Counted from the stretch's first letter, positions 8,446 to 16,818 are shown. The stretch: DNA of 64,000 nucleotides from M2408 sp040386975 (GCA_040386975.1 JAZKEO010000014.1:26794-90793), one strand, 5' to 3'. Notes: generated by a model not told the origin, from the letters alone. Numbers and translations: made by a program.

Positions 8446-9069
8446 TCAAATCAATCTCAACAATTCTTTTAATTCATTCAAAATAAGAGCGGTAGCTCCC
8501 CAAATGATTTTATTCTCTAAGTCGAAATAAGGAATTTCTTTTAAATAAATTGCATTTGGAATTTCCATGTCCATTTTTTTTACAAAATCATCATCCAGTA
8601 AATGATCTAATTTTATTGAAAAAATTTCTGAAACTTCGCGCTCATCTGCTTTGAATTCTGGCATAGATTCCAAATAAAAAAGATGTGCTTCGACATGAAA
8701 ATTACTAACAGGAATAAAAACAGGAGTTAATTTTCCTATGTGTTGATTTTCGTTTAAAGAAACACCAATTTCTTCAAAACATTCACGTATAGCTGTTTGA
8801 AGTAAATTTTCATCATTTTCTTCCTTTTTACCTCCAGGAAAACTCACTTGTCCGCTATGTTTTCCATCGTAAACTGGACGTTGAATCAGAACAATTTGAT
8901 GGTTTTCAGCTTGTTTATAAATCACAACTGCAACGCCTGATTCTTTGTAGTTATCAGACATGCTTTTAGCATAACTCGAAATAGGACGATTTAAAGGAGC
9001 CATTTTTTGATGGGCTTCTTCGCCTGGTAAACTCGTTATAAGCAAGGATTTTAACTTCTCTAAATTCAT
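8446..9069 (-). CDS. Nudix hydrolase, CoA pyrophosphatase-like (NudL type)
   Basis: Nudix hydrolases cut nucleoside diphosphates linked to another group. Seen: complete Nudix box GGKKEENDENLLQTAIRECF plus EEIGV, preceded by VLIQRPVYDGKHSGQVSFPG, the arrangement typical of the NudL/YeaB subfamily that hydrolyses coenzyme A and related compounds to 3',5'-ADP and 4'-phosphopantetheine. Length 207 aa fits. The start at 9069 overlaps the stop of the upstream lipoprotein gene by four bases, indicating translational coupling. CoA as substrate is family inference. Confidence 0.9.
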   Translation of the reverse strand: MNLEKLKSLLITSLPGEEAHQKMAPLNRPISSYAKSMSDNYKESGVAVVIYKQAENHQIVLIQRPVYDGKHSGQVSFPGGKKEENDENLLQTAIRECFEEIGVSLNENQHIGKLTPVFIPVSNFHVEAHLFYLESMPEFKADEREVSEIFSIKLDHLLDDDFVKKMDMEIPNAIYLKEIPYFDLENKIIWGATALILNELKELLRLI

Positions 9070-9677
9070 TCTAAATCACGTAGCATTTTTCTAAAATCAT
9101 CTAATAAATATGCTGACATTTCCTTTGACGAAATCAACTGAAAAACATAATAATAAGTCTGATTTTTCACTTTTTTTTCAGTGGTCGCAATGTAATAATT
9201 CATTTCACTTCCAAAAGCATATTTTGAACCTTCAGCAACTTGATAAACCGCTTTGAAATTGTTTTTTCTTTTTATCTTATGAAGAAAAGAAACTTTAGCG
9301 TTATCGAAGGATTTTTTTCGCTGTTCGAGGTAAAAAGCATGAACAACTTCTACATCAGATTTTTTATCTTCGAAAGCAAATTTGTAATCTTTTAATTCTT
9401 CTTCATCAAAACGTTCACAAGAAAAATAAATGCCAGAACTATAACTTGCAAGAGAAATCCCATCTTTTTTATACAAATATGCTTTGTTGTAATCTTGGGA
9501 GAAATAGTCAGGTAAATAAAAATAAATCCCTTTATGATAAAAACGCTTAAAATCTGAAAAATCGTAATGATTTGCTTTCAATTTCTTTAAACCCTTGTCT
9601 TTGTTTACACTACCTGGACAGGCAGTTAAAATCTGGAAACAAAAAAGGAGCAAAAACAATTTTTTTAAGGTTCTCAT
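9066..9677 (-). CDS. Hypothetical lipoprotein
   Basis: Not recognised. 203 residues; starts MRTLKKLFLLLFCFQILTAC, a signal peptide with lipobox LTAC (Cys at about 20). The mature part is Lys/Tyr/Phe-rich with no known motif. Its stop overlaps the Nudix start by four bases, and the 70-aa gene at 9705 lies 27 bases upstream on the same strand, so the three genes 9917-8446 probably form one transcript. Confidence 0.7.
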   Translation of the reverse strand: MRTLKKLFLLLFCFQILTACPGSVNKDKGLKKLKANHYDFSDFKRFYHKGIYFYLPDYFSQDYNKAYLYKKDGISLASYSSGIYFSCERFDEEELKDYKFAFEDKKSDVEVVHAFYLEQRKKSFDNAKVSFLHKIKRKNNFKAVYQVAEGSKYAFGSEMNYYIATTEKKVKNQTYYYVFQLISSKEMSAYLLDDFRKMLRDLE

Positions 9678-9704
9678 GAAGCTAAGATAATAAAAAAGTT
9701 CTTA

Positions 9705-9917
9705 CTACCACTTTTTAATTGGCCAATCAATTTTAATTAATTGCGAAATTTCAACCGTTTTTTTATTCGCATTTTTAACGTTTTTCACAATCGCTTCACC
9801 CATTGGAACTGCTGAATCTTCACTTGGAATTTCAAATAATTTCATCACTTCATAATCATTCTTATATTTTTCAATACTGATGTGAACTTTATCCCCAACT
9901 TTTATTTTTTCTGACAT
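9705..9917 (-). CDS. Small hypothetical cytoplasmic protein
   Basis: 70 residues, no signal peptide: begins MSEKIKVGDKVHISIEKYKN and ends IDWPIKKW. Beta-strand-rich and charged; the KVGDKVHI opening resembles small OB/SH3-like folds, but no family can be named. Credibility as a gene comes from a TAGATTTG -7 element ending five bases from the ATG and from leading a tight three-gene set. Confidence 0.6.
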   Translation of the reverse strand: MSEKIKVGDKVHISIEKYKNDYEVMKLFEIPSEDSAVPMGEAIVKNVKNANKKTVEISQLIKIDWPIKKW

Positions 9918-9921
9918 GAAC

Positions 9922-9929
9922 CAAATCTA
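9922..9929 (-). promoter_or_regulatory. -7 element TAGATTTG, leaderless start
   Basis: Plus strand reads CAAATCTA. Four bases separate it from the ATG ending at 9917, so the transcript probably begins at or beside the start codon. Confidence 0.6.
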
Positions 9930-9986
9930 AATTATGTTTTGTAAAAGTACACAATAGTAGAACTTAAATGAAATTTATTTTGAATT

Positions 9987-10382
9987 TTACAAATAATCTT
10001 TTAACCATTCTTTTGCATCGTTTTCATTAGAAAATAACTGGATTGGTAAACCCGAAAAAGTCAATTTAAGAAAAGTATTCACATGCGTACCATTGAGTTT
10101 AACTTCTGAAATTATTGCAAGGGCTTTGATATATTTAGGTAATTCACTTGCCACAAATAATCTCACTTCTTTTGCCATAGGTCTAAAACCTACAGTGACA
10201 TCAGAAAGAACACAAAGTTTTTCGTTTCCTGTCATTGCATTTTTATACACATCCATTACTTTTTGGTAATTTTCTAAGGTGCGATCTACGTTTTTTGATA
10301 AAACACAAAAAAACCCATTTTCATTAAACCAATGAGTTGAAATTGGTGTTTCATAAAGTACGCAATCCTTTTCAGGTTTCAT
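9987..10382 (-). CDS. Hypothetical protein, possibly STAS/SpoIIAA-like fold
   Basis: 131 residues without signal peptide. Order of elements suggests a STAS-like alpha/beta domain of the kind common in Bacteroidota: N-terminal strands (CVLYETPISTHWFNENGF), helix (RTLENYQKVMDVY), strand LCVLSDVTVG, then EVRLFVASELPKYIKALAII and a last strand-helix (LPIQLFSNENDAKEWLKDYL). No catalytic motif. Fold assignment is inference from pattern only. Divergent from sppA, with a -7 element at 10422-10429. Confidence 0.6.
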   Translation of the reverse strand: MKPEKDCVLYETPISTHWFNENGFFCVLSKNVDRTLENYQKVMDVYKNAMTGNEKLCVLSDVTVGFRPMAKEVRLFVASELPKYIKALAIISEVKLNGTHVNTFLKLTFSGLPIQLFSNENDAKEWLKDYL

Positions 10383-10421
10383 TATTTAGAAGCTGATTAA
10401 ATGAAGTTATTATCTTAAAGG

Positions 10422-10429
10422 CAAATATA
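10422..10429 (-). promoter_or_regulatory. -7 element TATATTTG
   Basis: Plus strand CAAATATA, 39 bases upstream of the ATG at 10382. Confidence 0.5.
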
Positions 10430-10473
10430 AAAAAAAATTATTAAAATATTAAGTCAAATTATTAAATATAGTT

Positions 10474-10481
10474 TAAATTTG
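10474..10481 (+). promoter_or_regulatory. -7 element TAAATTTG for sppA
   Basis: TAnnTTTG ending 29 bases before the sppA ATG at 10511; back-to-back with the minus-strand element at 10422. Confidence 0.55.
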
Positions 10482-10510
10482 AATGAATTTTAACATCCAA
10501 AATAAATCAA

Positions 10511-12310
10511 ATGGCAGAAAATACACCTCAAATAAAAAAAGTAACTTTTGGAAGAATCTTTTGGCCTAGTTTACTAGCCGCATTCATTATTTCGATTCTT
10601 GGAACAATTATTTTTTTCCTTGGTCTTGGAGGATTTGTAGCTAGTTTTGGAGAAACAGAAACAAAGGAAATTAAAAACAATTCCGTTTTACATTTAACTT
10701 TAAACGGTGAAATTGGTGAAAGTTCTTCTTCAAAAATTAATGTTTCCTCTTTGGGAGTTGAAACAAAAATTGGTTTAACTGATTTATTATACGGTTTTGA
10801 ACAAGCAAAAAGTGATGATAAAATCAAAGGAATATTCATTGAATTAAAAGCTGCACATTGTGGCATGTCAACAGCAAAAGAAATCCGAAAAGCAATCAAT
10901 GATTTTGAAAAATCTGGAAAATTTGTAGTCGCTTACAATACCGGAGAAGTTATCACACAAAAGGAATATTACATCTCAAGTGCTGCAAATAAAAGTTACG
11001 GTTTTCCTTCATCGATGATGGAATTTGTTGGTTTGGGTGGAGAAATGACTTTTTTCAAAAACACTTTGGATTTACTAGAAGTTGAAATGCAAGTTATCAG
11101 AGGAAAAAACAACGATTTCAAAAGTGCTGTTGAGCCTTTTTTCCTGACAAAAATGAGTGATTCAAGTCGTTTACAAACAACGCGATACATGAATAACATC
11201 TGGCAAGAAATGTTGAGCGATATTTCCAAAGAAAGAAAAGTTACTGTTTCAGACTTAAATTCTTTAGCGGAAAATTTTAAAATAAAACGCATCTCTGACG
11301 CTGTAAAATATAAATTAATTGACGCTGTAAAATACCGCGATGAAGTTTTAGAAATTTTAGTGAAAAAATCTGGGCAAAGTTCGACCGATGAATTAAACCT
11401 AACATCATTTGAAAAATATGCTAAAAAGAAGTTTGAAACGAATCAATTAATTGTTCAAAACAATGCAAATATCGCTGTTTTAGTTGCAGAAGGTGATGTT
11501 TCCATTGATGGCGATGGACTTTCCTCCACAAAAATTTGCAAAGCTTTGAGAGAAATTCGTGAAAACAAAAAAATCAAAACAGTTGTTTTCCGCATAAATA
11601 GTCCTGGTGGAAGTGCTTTAGCGAGTGATGAAATTTGGCGTGAAGTTTATTTGTTAAACAAAAAGAAAAAAGTCATTGTTTCGATGGGAGATGTTGCCGC
11701 TTCTGGTGGATATTACATCGCTGCTCCGGCTTACAAAATTTTTGCTGAACCAACAACAATTACAGGTTCAATTGGTGTTTTTGGTGTTATTCCTTACACA
11801 GGAAAAATGTTTGAAAACAAATTGGGTTTAAGCTTCGATCAAGTAGCGACAAACAAACATTCAGTTGTATCAACAAATCGTAAATTGACTACTGAGGAAA
11901 TCGGAGTAATCCAAGAAGAAGTTGATGTGATTTATGATGAATTTTTATCCCGAGTTGCTGCTGGACGAAACATGACAAAAACTCAAGTAAACCAAATTGC
12001 TCGTGGTAGAGTTTGGACAGGAAGTGATGCTTTAAAAATCGGCTTGGTTGATGAAATTGGTGGTTTAAAGGACGCTATTTCTTACGCTGCAAAAATTTCA
12101 GGAGCAAAAGTGGTAAACATCGTTTATTACCCAAAGAAAAAAGAAAGTCCTTACGATGCGATTTTTGAACTCCTAGAAGCTGATGAAGAATCCGTGAAAG
12201 TGCAACAAAAATTGCCACAATCTATCCTGAAAAACTATGAAATGCTATTGAAACTCGAAAGCATGAAAGGGATTCAAATGAGATTGCCGTATTATTTTGA
12301 GTTCGATTAA
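10511..12310 (+). CDS. sppA: Signal peptide peptidase SppA, 67K type
   Basis: Membrane-anchored serine/lysine protease that degrades cleaved signal peptides. Seen: one N-terminal membrane helix (residues about 15-40), two tandem S49 domains, the lysine of the dyad in FKSAVEPFF (about 204), and the serine in the second domain in GDVAASGGYYIAAP (about 398). Length 599 aa matches the long E. coli-type enzyme rather than the short 36K type. ATG at 10511 follows a TAAATTTG element by 29 bases. No operon partner. Confidence 0.95.
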   Translation: MAENTPQIKKVTFGRIFWPSLLAAFIISILGTIIFFLGLGGFVASFGETETKEIKNNSVLHLTLNGEIGESSSSKINVSSLGVETKIGLTDLLYGFEQAKSDDKIKGIFIELKAAHCGMSTAKEIRKAINDFEKSGKFVVAYNTGEVITQKEYYISSAANKSYGFPSSMMEFVGLGGEMTFFKNTLDLLEVEMQVIRGKNNDFKSAVEPFFLTKMSDSSRLQTTRYMNNIWQEMLSDISKERKVTVSDLNSLAENFKIKRISDAVKYKLIDAVKYRDEVLEILVKKSGQSSTDELNLTSFEKYAKKKFETNQLIVQNNANIAVLVAEGDVSIDGDGLSSTKICKALREIRENKKIKTVVFRINSPGGSALASDEIWREVYLLNKKKKVIVSMGDVAASGGYYIAAPAYKIFAEPTTITGSIGVFGVIPYTGKMFENKLGLSFDQVATNKHSVVSTNRKLTTEEIGVIQEEVDVIYDEFLSRVAAGRNMTKTQVNQIARGRVWTGSDALKIGLVDEIGGLKDAISYAAKISGAKVVNIVYYPKKKESPYDAIFELLEADEESVKVQQKLPQSILKNYEMLLKLESMKGIQMRLPYYFEFD

Positions 12311-12565
12311 AAATAGTTAGAAGTTTGTAGTTAGAAGTAAGTAGTGTGATTACAAACTCCTAACTACTCACTCCTAACTAAAACTAAAAACTGCATATCA
12401 AACAGTTGTTTCACTTTTACTTGGTTTAGTCAAAAAGTGGTTTGGATGCTAAAGAGAGTTATACCATTTTAACTTTGATTTTACTGTTATCTAAAATTGG
12501 TATAATACTCGTTGTAGTTTTGTTTGCTGGAATTTTTATTCCAGCAATTTCAAAACAAAGCGGTA
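12311..12565. repeat. Repeat-rich gap between sppA and ssb
   Basis: 255 bases. Contains GTTAGAAGT words followed by complementary ACTCCTAAC words (about 12318-12380), an inverted repeat TTATACCATTTT with AAAATTGGTATAA (about 12449-12510), and a terminator hairpin at 12524-12547. Confidence 0.55.
12524..12547. terminator. Hairpin between converging sppA and ssb
   Basis: Perfect 10-bp stem TTGCTGGAAT (12524-12533) with ATTCCAGCAA (12538-12547), loop TTTT. T-rich on the plus-strand side (ATTTC) and A/T-rich on the other; may serve both strands. Confidence 0.6.
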
Positions 12566-12868
12566 TTACAAGCCAATTACGTGGCGAACTTCAACTTCAG
12601 TGATTTTTAATGGTTTTCCTTGTTTTCCGATGTAGGTTCTGTTTACAAGTTTTCCTGTTACGACAATTTTTTTTCCTTTCGAACCGAAATTTTCAATGAA
12701 TTGAGCAACATTTCCCCAAGCGAAAACTTTGTGCCATTCGGCTTTTTTCTGTCCGTTGATGAAACTTTCTGTTGCCATGTTGAAGCGTGCTACTTTTGAT
12801 CCGTTGTCAAAATTTGTTACACTTGGGTTTTCGCCCATGTTTCCTATTAATGTTACTTGATTTCTCAT
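12566..12868 (-). CDS. ssb: Single-stranded DNA-binding protein, short form (copy 1)
   Basis: OB-fold protein that coats single-stranded DNA. Seen: MRNQVTLIGNMGENPSV start, FNMATES, the KAEWHKVFAWGNVAQFI core and a final strand TEVEVRHVIGL. At 100 aa it stops at the end of the OB fold: there is no Gly/Pro linker and no acidic DDDIPF-like tip, the part canonical SSBs use to recruit partners. Last of three ssb genes on this strand, 113 bases downstream of copy 2. Confidence 0.9.
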   Translation of the reverse strand: MRNQVTLIGNMGENPSVTNFDNGSKVARFNMATESFINGQKKAEWHKVFAWGNVAQFIENFGSKGKKIVVTGKLVNRTYIGKQGKPLKITEVEVRHVIGL

Positions 12869-12981
12869 TTTATTTGGATTTTTAGATGATTAGATTGTTG
12901 GATTATTAGATTTCGTTCAAGTCGAAAAGTCTAATTATCGAACAATCTAATTACCGATGATTAATTTATTAAACTAATTTG
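12869..12981. repeat. Inverted repeat between ssb copies 1 and 2
   Basis: TAGATTGTT near 12890 pairs with AACAATCTA near 12942, with GATTATTAGATT and AAGTCTAATTA words between. Belongs to the same intergenic vocabulary as 39770-39830. Confidence 0.45.
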
Positions 12982-13296
12982 TTACAAAATTACGAGATCA
13001 TTGACTTCAACTTCCGTAACCAATTTTCTGTCTCCTGCTTTGTTTTTATAAAAGCGTGAAACCAATTTCCCTTCGATTGCCAACTGGATTCCTTTTTCGC
13101 CCAACTCTTCTAAAATGTTAACCCAATTTCCCCAAGCACTGATTTTGTGCCATTGTCTTTTGTTTTTCACATTTCCCTCTTCGTCAAGGTAAGTTTCCAA
13201 TGTTGACATGGAGAATTGAGCTAATCTTTTTCCATTTCCTAAAGAGATAACTTTTGGCTCGGAACAAATTTTTCCTATTAAATTTACGTGATTCAT
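12982..13296 (-). CDS. ssb: Single-stranded DNA-binding protein, short form (copy 2)
   Basis: OB-fold SSB: MNHVNLIGKICSEPKV, LAQFSMST, RQWHKISAWGNWVNIL, GIQLAIEGKLVSRFY, ending TEVEVNDLVIL. About 104 aa, again without linker or acidic tip. Start chosen at 13296 by alignment with copies 1 and 3; ATGs at 13314 or 13320 add six or eight residues, and the latter sits one base after the stop of copy 3, which would give tight coupling. Longer in-frame extensions overlap copy 3 and are unlikely. Confidence 0.87.
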   Translation of the reverse strand: MNHVNLIGKICSEPKVISLGNGKRLAQFSMSTLETYLDEEGNVKNKRQWHKISAWGNWVNILEELGEKGIQLAIEGKLVSRFYKNKAGDRKLVTEVEVNDLVIL

Positions 13297-13321
13297 ATTT
13301 CCTATTGTTAGCATATCCATA

Positions 13322-13684
13322 TTATTTTGTTGTTGTTGCGAATTCTTGAGTTTTTGGTGTGAAAACAACAAATTCTGAAACCTCAATTTCTGTTGTGTAG
13401 CGTTTTTCGCCTTCTTTTGTTTCGTAATTGTTGTTAATCAATTTTCCTTCAATGGCAATTTCAACGCCTTTGTCTGTGAACTTCGCAATGCTCTCGGCTG
13501 TTTTACCCCAAGCAATTAAATTATGCCACTGTGTAACATCTTGCCACGCACCAGTTTTATCTTTTTTTCTCTCATTGGTTGCAAGTGAAAATTTCGCAAC
13601 CACATAACCTCCTGCTACTGTTTTCGCCTCTGGCTTTACTCCTACTCTCCCGATTAAACTTACTTTGTTTTTTAAGCTGCTCAT
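13322..13684 (-). CDS. ssb: Single-stranded DNA-binding protein, short form (copy 3)
   Basis: First of the three ssb genes in transcription order. 120 aa: MSSLKNKVSLIGRVGVKPEA, VVAKFSLATNE, VTQWHNLIAWGKTAESI, GVEIAIEGKLINNNYE, TTEIEVSEFVVF, then a short neutral tail TPKTQEFATTTK that lacks the acidic SSB tip. The three copies differ widely in sequence, so the duplication is old or they were acquired separately. Divergent from the ATPase gene at 13956. Confidence 0.9.
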   Translation of the reverse strand: MSSLKNKVSLIGRVGVKPEAKTVAGGYVVAKFSLATNERKKDKTGAWQDVTQWHNLIAWGKTAESIAKFTDKGVEIAIEGKLINNNYETKEGEKRYTTEIEVSEFVVFTPKTQEFATTTK

Positions 13685-13955
13685 AATTTCTAATTTTTAT
13701 AGCGTAAATAAAATTGTTAATGCGTTAACTGATTCATACCGTTTGTTTCAATCAACACTGCAAAGTTGTGGGTATCTCAAAATCGAATTCGGTTAATAAA
13801 CAATTGTATTCGTTTGTTACGTGAATTTAAGTGAGTACAATTGAATATAAAACTATAAATCAAATACTTAACAAAATAAAAAATATTCAAAAAAAATGAT
13901 TAAATTTGTGAGAAATAGTATTTGGGTTAGAAAACTTAAAAAAACAATAATAAAA
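13685..13955. other. Divergent intergenic region between ssb cluster and ATPase gene
   Basis: 271 bases, A/T-rich. Includes the palindrome CGAATTCG (about 13783-13790) and the ATPase promoter element TAAATTTG (13901-13908). No clear TAnnTTTG for the ssb side; the closest is AACTTTG on the minus strand near 13755. Confidence 0.5.
13901..13908 (+). promoter_or_regulatory. -7 element TAAATTTG for ATPase gene
   Basis: TAnnTTTG 47 bases before ATG 13956. Because it lies inside the possible extended frame starting at 13896, the downstream ATG is preferred. Confidence 0.55.
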
Positions 13956-15392
13956 ATGACAATAGTTGAACATTTAATCAGAACATTTAAAAAAAAATTT
14001 AATTTAAGTGATGTCTTCACACCATCCACTTCTGCGATTTTGACATTTGTTAAAAGACCTGATTTAGACAAACAGATTAATAAAGCTTTAACTATTCCTG
14101 GAATGCAATTGATTGTTTATGGCCATTCTGGAAGTGGAAAAACTACAATTACACAAAACATTTTAAATGAAAAAAAGATTAATTTTATTTCAACGAACTG
14201 TATTTTAGATACAACAATCAATGATATAATGTTAGATGCATTTGATAAATTAAATCCTTTTTATAGCTCAGAATACAACAATAAAACAACTATAAAAATA
14301 AGTACAGAACTAAAGGCAAGTTATTTAAATTTAGATAGTGTTATTAAATCTGAAATTAATAAAGAATATGGTGAAAAAAAACAAAGAGCTTTACCTATTC
14401 AACTAACTCCACAGAGATTGGCAGAATTTTTGGGAGTAGCTAAGGTAGTGTGGATATTAGAGGACTTTCATAAAGTTGCAGAGAATGAACGTCAAAAATT
14501 ATCTCAAATCTTAAAAATTTTTGTTGATACTTCTAATAAATATAAGGATGTAAAAGTTATTGCGATTGGTGCAGTTGGAACAGCTAGAGAAGTTGTCAAT
14601 TATGATACAGAACTAAATAATAGAATTTCAGAAGTCGCAGTTCCACTAATGACAAAAGACGAATTAGAGTCTATAATTTCAAAAGGTGAAAAACTTTTAA
14701 ATGTAGAATTTAAAGAAAAAGTTCATGATGATATTATCAATTTTTCAAATTCATTAGCATCAATTTGTCATCATTTATGTTTCAGTATTTGTTTTAATCA
14801 TAAAATTGAAAAAACAAGTAAATTAAAAAAGAAATTTATGGATGAATCTTTGAAAAGTGCAGTAATAGACTATTTAAAGCAAAATTCAGATTCATTTAAG
14901 GAAATTTTAGATCGAGCATTAAAACATAGAGATGGAGATTTTGATAATACTAAACAAATATTACAGGCATTTTGTAAAAGTGATAAGGAAGAATTAACTC
15001 AAAAAGAAGTTTTGGGCTTTAAAAATAATAAAACTATTTATAGAAGTACATTGACTGAATATCTCCATAAATTAACAACTGCAGATTATGGTGAAATTTT
15101 GAGATACGATGATAATTCTGGTAAATTTTCATTTTCAAATCCATTTTTTAAAGCTTTTACGATAATGACTTTTTCTATGGAAGAAACTGAATCAACACGA
15201 ACGTCTATTAACTTTGATAACATAGAAGAGATAATGAAATTATTGACAATTTCTATTGATGAGATCCAAATAAAAGTACAACCAGATTTTAAATTTCAAC
15301 ATTCTAAAACTAATATAAAAGATAATAACCTCAACAATAAAATAAGGAGTTCAAATCAAATTAGAAATTCAAATTTAAATCGAAGAAAATAA
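13956..15392 (+). CDS. AAA+-type ATPase with C-terminal winged-helix-like region, unknown role
   Basis: Not assigned to a named family. 478 residues: Walker A GHSGSGKT at 56-63, Walker B VVWILEDFHKV at 164-174 (acidic ED), sensor-1-like VIAIGAVGTA at 201-210, arginine-finger-like NNRISE at 221-226, a helical middle, a probable winged-helix region (LTQKEVLG, TLTEYLHKLTTADYGEILRY) and an Asn/Lys/Arg-rich tail. This order resembles Orc1/Cdc6- or TniB-like AAA+ proteins and STAND-type NTPases. Codon use is more A/T-rich than flanking genes: hand counts of two 60-base stretches gave 11 and 13 G/C. A stand-alone defence, replication or transposition-related role is possible but unproven. Divergent from three ssb genes. 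Confidence 0.75.
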   Translation: MTIVEHLIRTFKKKFNLSDVFTPSTSAILTFVKRPDLDKQINKALTIPGMQLIVYGHSGSGKTTITQNILNEKKINFISTNCILDTTINDIMLDAFDKLNPFYSSEYNNKTTIKISTELKASYLNLDSVIKSEINKEYGEKKQRALPIQLTPQRLAEFLGVAKVVWILEDFHKVAENERQKLSQILKIFVDTSNKYKDVKVIAIGAVGTAREVVNYDTELNNRISEVAVPLMTKDELESIISKGEKLLNVEFKEKVHDDIINFSNSLASICHHLCFSICFNHKIEKTSKLKKKFMDESLKSAVIDYLKQNSDSFKEILDRALKHRDGDFDNTKQILQAFCKSDKEELTQKEVLGFKNNKTIYRSTLTEYLHKLTTADYGEILRYDDNSGKFSFSNPFFKAFTIMTFSMEETESTRTSINFDNIEEIMKLLTISIDEIQIKVQPDFKFQHSKTNIKDNNLNNKIRSSNQIRNSNLNRRK

Positions 15393-15406
15393 TAAATCTT
15401 TACCTC

Positions 15407-15793
15407 ATGAAAAACCTCCTCTACATCCTCGCACTAAGTTTCCTTACACTCAGTTGTGAAAAGCAAACTTACAAACTCAACGATGAAATCACGATTGAAT
15501 TTGACAAATCGGTTTTTGTTTTGATTGACGATAAAAAAACGGAAATTAAGTTTGAAAAATTGGTGGAAGAATCCAGGTGTCCACCAGATGTAACTTGTGT
15601 TTGGGCAGGACAAGTGATTGTGAAAATAAAAGTTGACAACACAACAGTTTTTGAACTTGGTTTGCTGACAGAAACTCCACCAAATACTGTTGATTATCTA
15701 AGCCATAAAATAACGCTTTTGGAAGTAAATTATGACAAAAAAGATAATTTTGGAAAGGAAAAACATTCGTCAATCAAATTAATCGTTGAGTAA
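15407..15793 (+). CDS. Hypothetical lipoprotein with RCP-C-WAG motif
   Basis: 128 residues; signal peptide MKNLLYILALSFLTLSC with lipobox TLSC at 14-17. The mature part contains ESRCPPDVTCVWAGQV near residues 55-70, a two-cysteine motif seen in small Bacteroidota lipoproteins of unknown role, where the Cys pair probably forms a disulphide. Ends in beta strands (HKITLLEVNY). Its TAA overlaps the ATG of the next gene by one base (TAATG), so it is translationally coupled to the hydrolase; it starts 15 bases after the ATPase stop. Confidence 0.75.
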   Translation: MKNLLYILALSFLTLSCEKQTYKLNDEITIEFDKSVFVLIDDKKTEIKFEKLVEESRCPPDVTCVWAGQVIVKIKVDNTTVFELGLLTETPPNTVDYLSHKITLLEVNYDKKDNFGKEKHSSIKLIVE

Positions 15794-16818
15794 TGAAATC
15801 AACTACCCTTATCTTATTTCTACTCTTGCTTCAAAATCTGATTGCGAAGGATGTTGATTCTTTGTTTGTCGATAAAACGAAGTTGTATTTTCATCATGTG
15901 CGAGCAAAAGCCAATGAATCTTTGGTGATTCACTTACATGGCTCGGTGAGTGAATTTAAGAAATTGACTGAAAACAAGATTTTTGATCTCGATACTTTAC
16001 TCGAAAATAACAATGATTTTATTCACGAATTTACAAAAGCGGGTTTCGATGTGCTTGTTCCACAGGCTTTTCAAGAATACAATTGGCTGGAAGAAAAGGG
16101 AAAAGTGTTTATCGATAAACTCATTGAAAAATACGGAAAATTGTATTCTTCGCTTTATATTTCAGGTTTTTCGGACGGTGGAACGGGTGCGTATCGCATT
16201 TTTTATCAAAATCCAGAAAAATTTAGTGGATTAATTGCTTTTAACGCCTATCCTCAAATGAATTATTTCAATAAAACTGTTGATTACAAAAAAGTTACTA
16301 ATAAAAAAGTCATCTATTTCTCACAAAAAAATGATCATTTAATTCCGTATGAATTTTTATTGATGGAATACCGCAGACAAAAATTAGTTAATAATGAAAC
16401 CTATTTTTACCTCAAAGAAGGCAAACACGAATTCATCAAGTATTCAAAAAAAGATTTTGAGGATTGCACCAAACAACTTTTACAAGAAAATTTAGGCAAA
16501 GAAAATAAAAATGATTTTGTTTGGATTTATGCTCCAATTGATGCTTTAATTCTCGATCATGAAATTTTGGAACTTTATACGTTCAGAAAAGCAATTGGCA
16601 AAAAATTTGGCATTGACATCAAAGAATACATGAGTCAAGTTGAATCAAAAAAAACGATTGGCAAAATCATAAAAGAACAAAATTCAGTTCGTGTCATGCC
16701 GATTTTAGTCAGCAAAAATGAACTCGAAACACTTGAAATTTTTGAATTTAATTTTGTTTCAAGAAATGAAAGTTATAGTATTATTGTCGATAATTATTTT
16801 AAGATAGAAAACTGGTGA
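15793..16818 (+). CDS. Exported alpha/beta-hydrolase-fold protein
   Basis: 341 residues with N-terminal signal peptide (MKSTTLILFLLLLQNLIAKD). Hydrolase features: strand plus HLHGSVSEF (oxyanion-type HG), and the nucleophile elbow LYISGFSDGGTGAYRIF around residues 117-133 (GFSDGG, serine nucleophile). A candidate His is in KEGKHEFIKY. The last ~110 residues are an extra region without known motif. Likely an esterase or peptidase-like enzyme in the periplasm; substrate unknown. Coupled to the lipoprotein gene before it by a TAATG overlap. Confidence 0.75.
   Translation: MKSTTLILFLLLLQNLIAKDVDSLFVDKTKLYFHHVRAKANESLVIHLHGSVSEFKKLTENKIFDLDTLLENNNDFIHEFTKAGFDVLVPQAFQEYNWLEEKGKVFIDKLIEKYGKLYSSLYISGFSDGGTGAYRIFYQNPEKFSGLIAFNAYPQMNYFNKTVDYKKVTNKKVIYFSQKNDHLIPYEFLLMEYRRQKLVNNETYFYLKEGKHEFIKYSKKDFEDCTKQLLQENLGKENKNDFVWIYAPIDALILDHEILELYTFRKAIGKKFGIDIKEYMSQVESKKTIGKIIKEQNSVRVMPILVSKNELETLEIFEFNFVSRNESYSIIVDNYFKIENW

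Noticed and set aside
13896..13955. Extended start of the AAA+ ATPase
   Set aside because: The promoter element TAAATTTG (13901-13908) lies within it; ATG 13956 preferred.
12566..15392. Prophage or integrative element around the ssb/ATPase region
   Set aside because: No integrase, relaxase, tail or capsid gene and no flanking direct repeats or tRNA seen; kept only as an island hypothesis.
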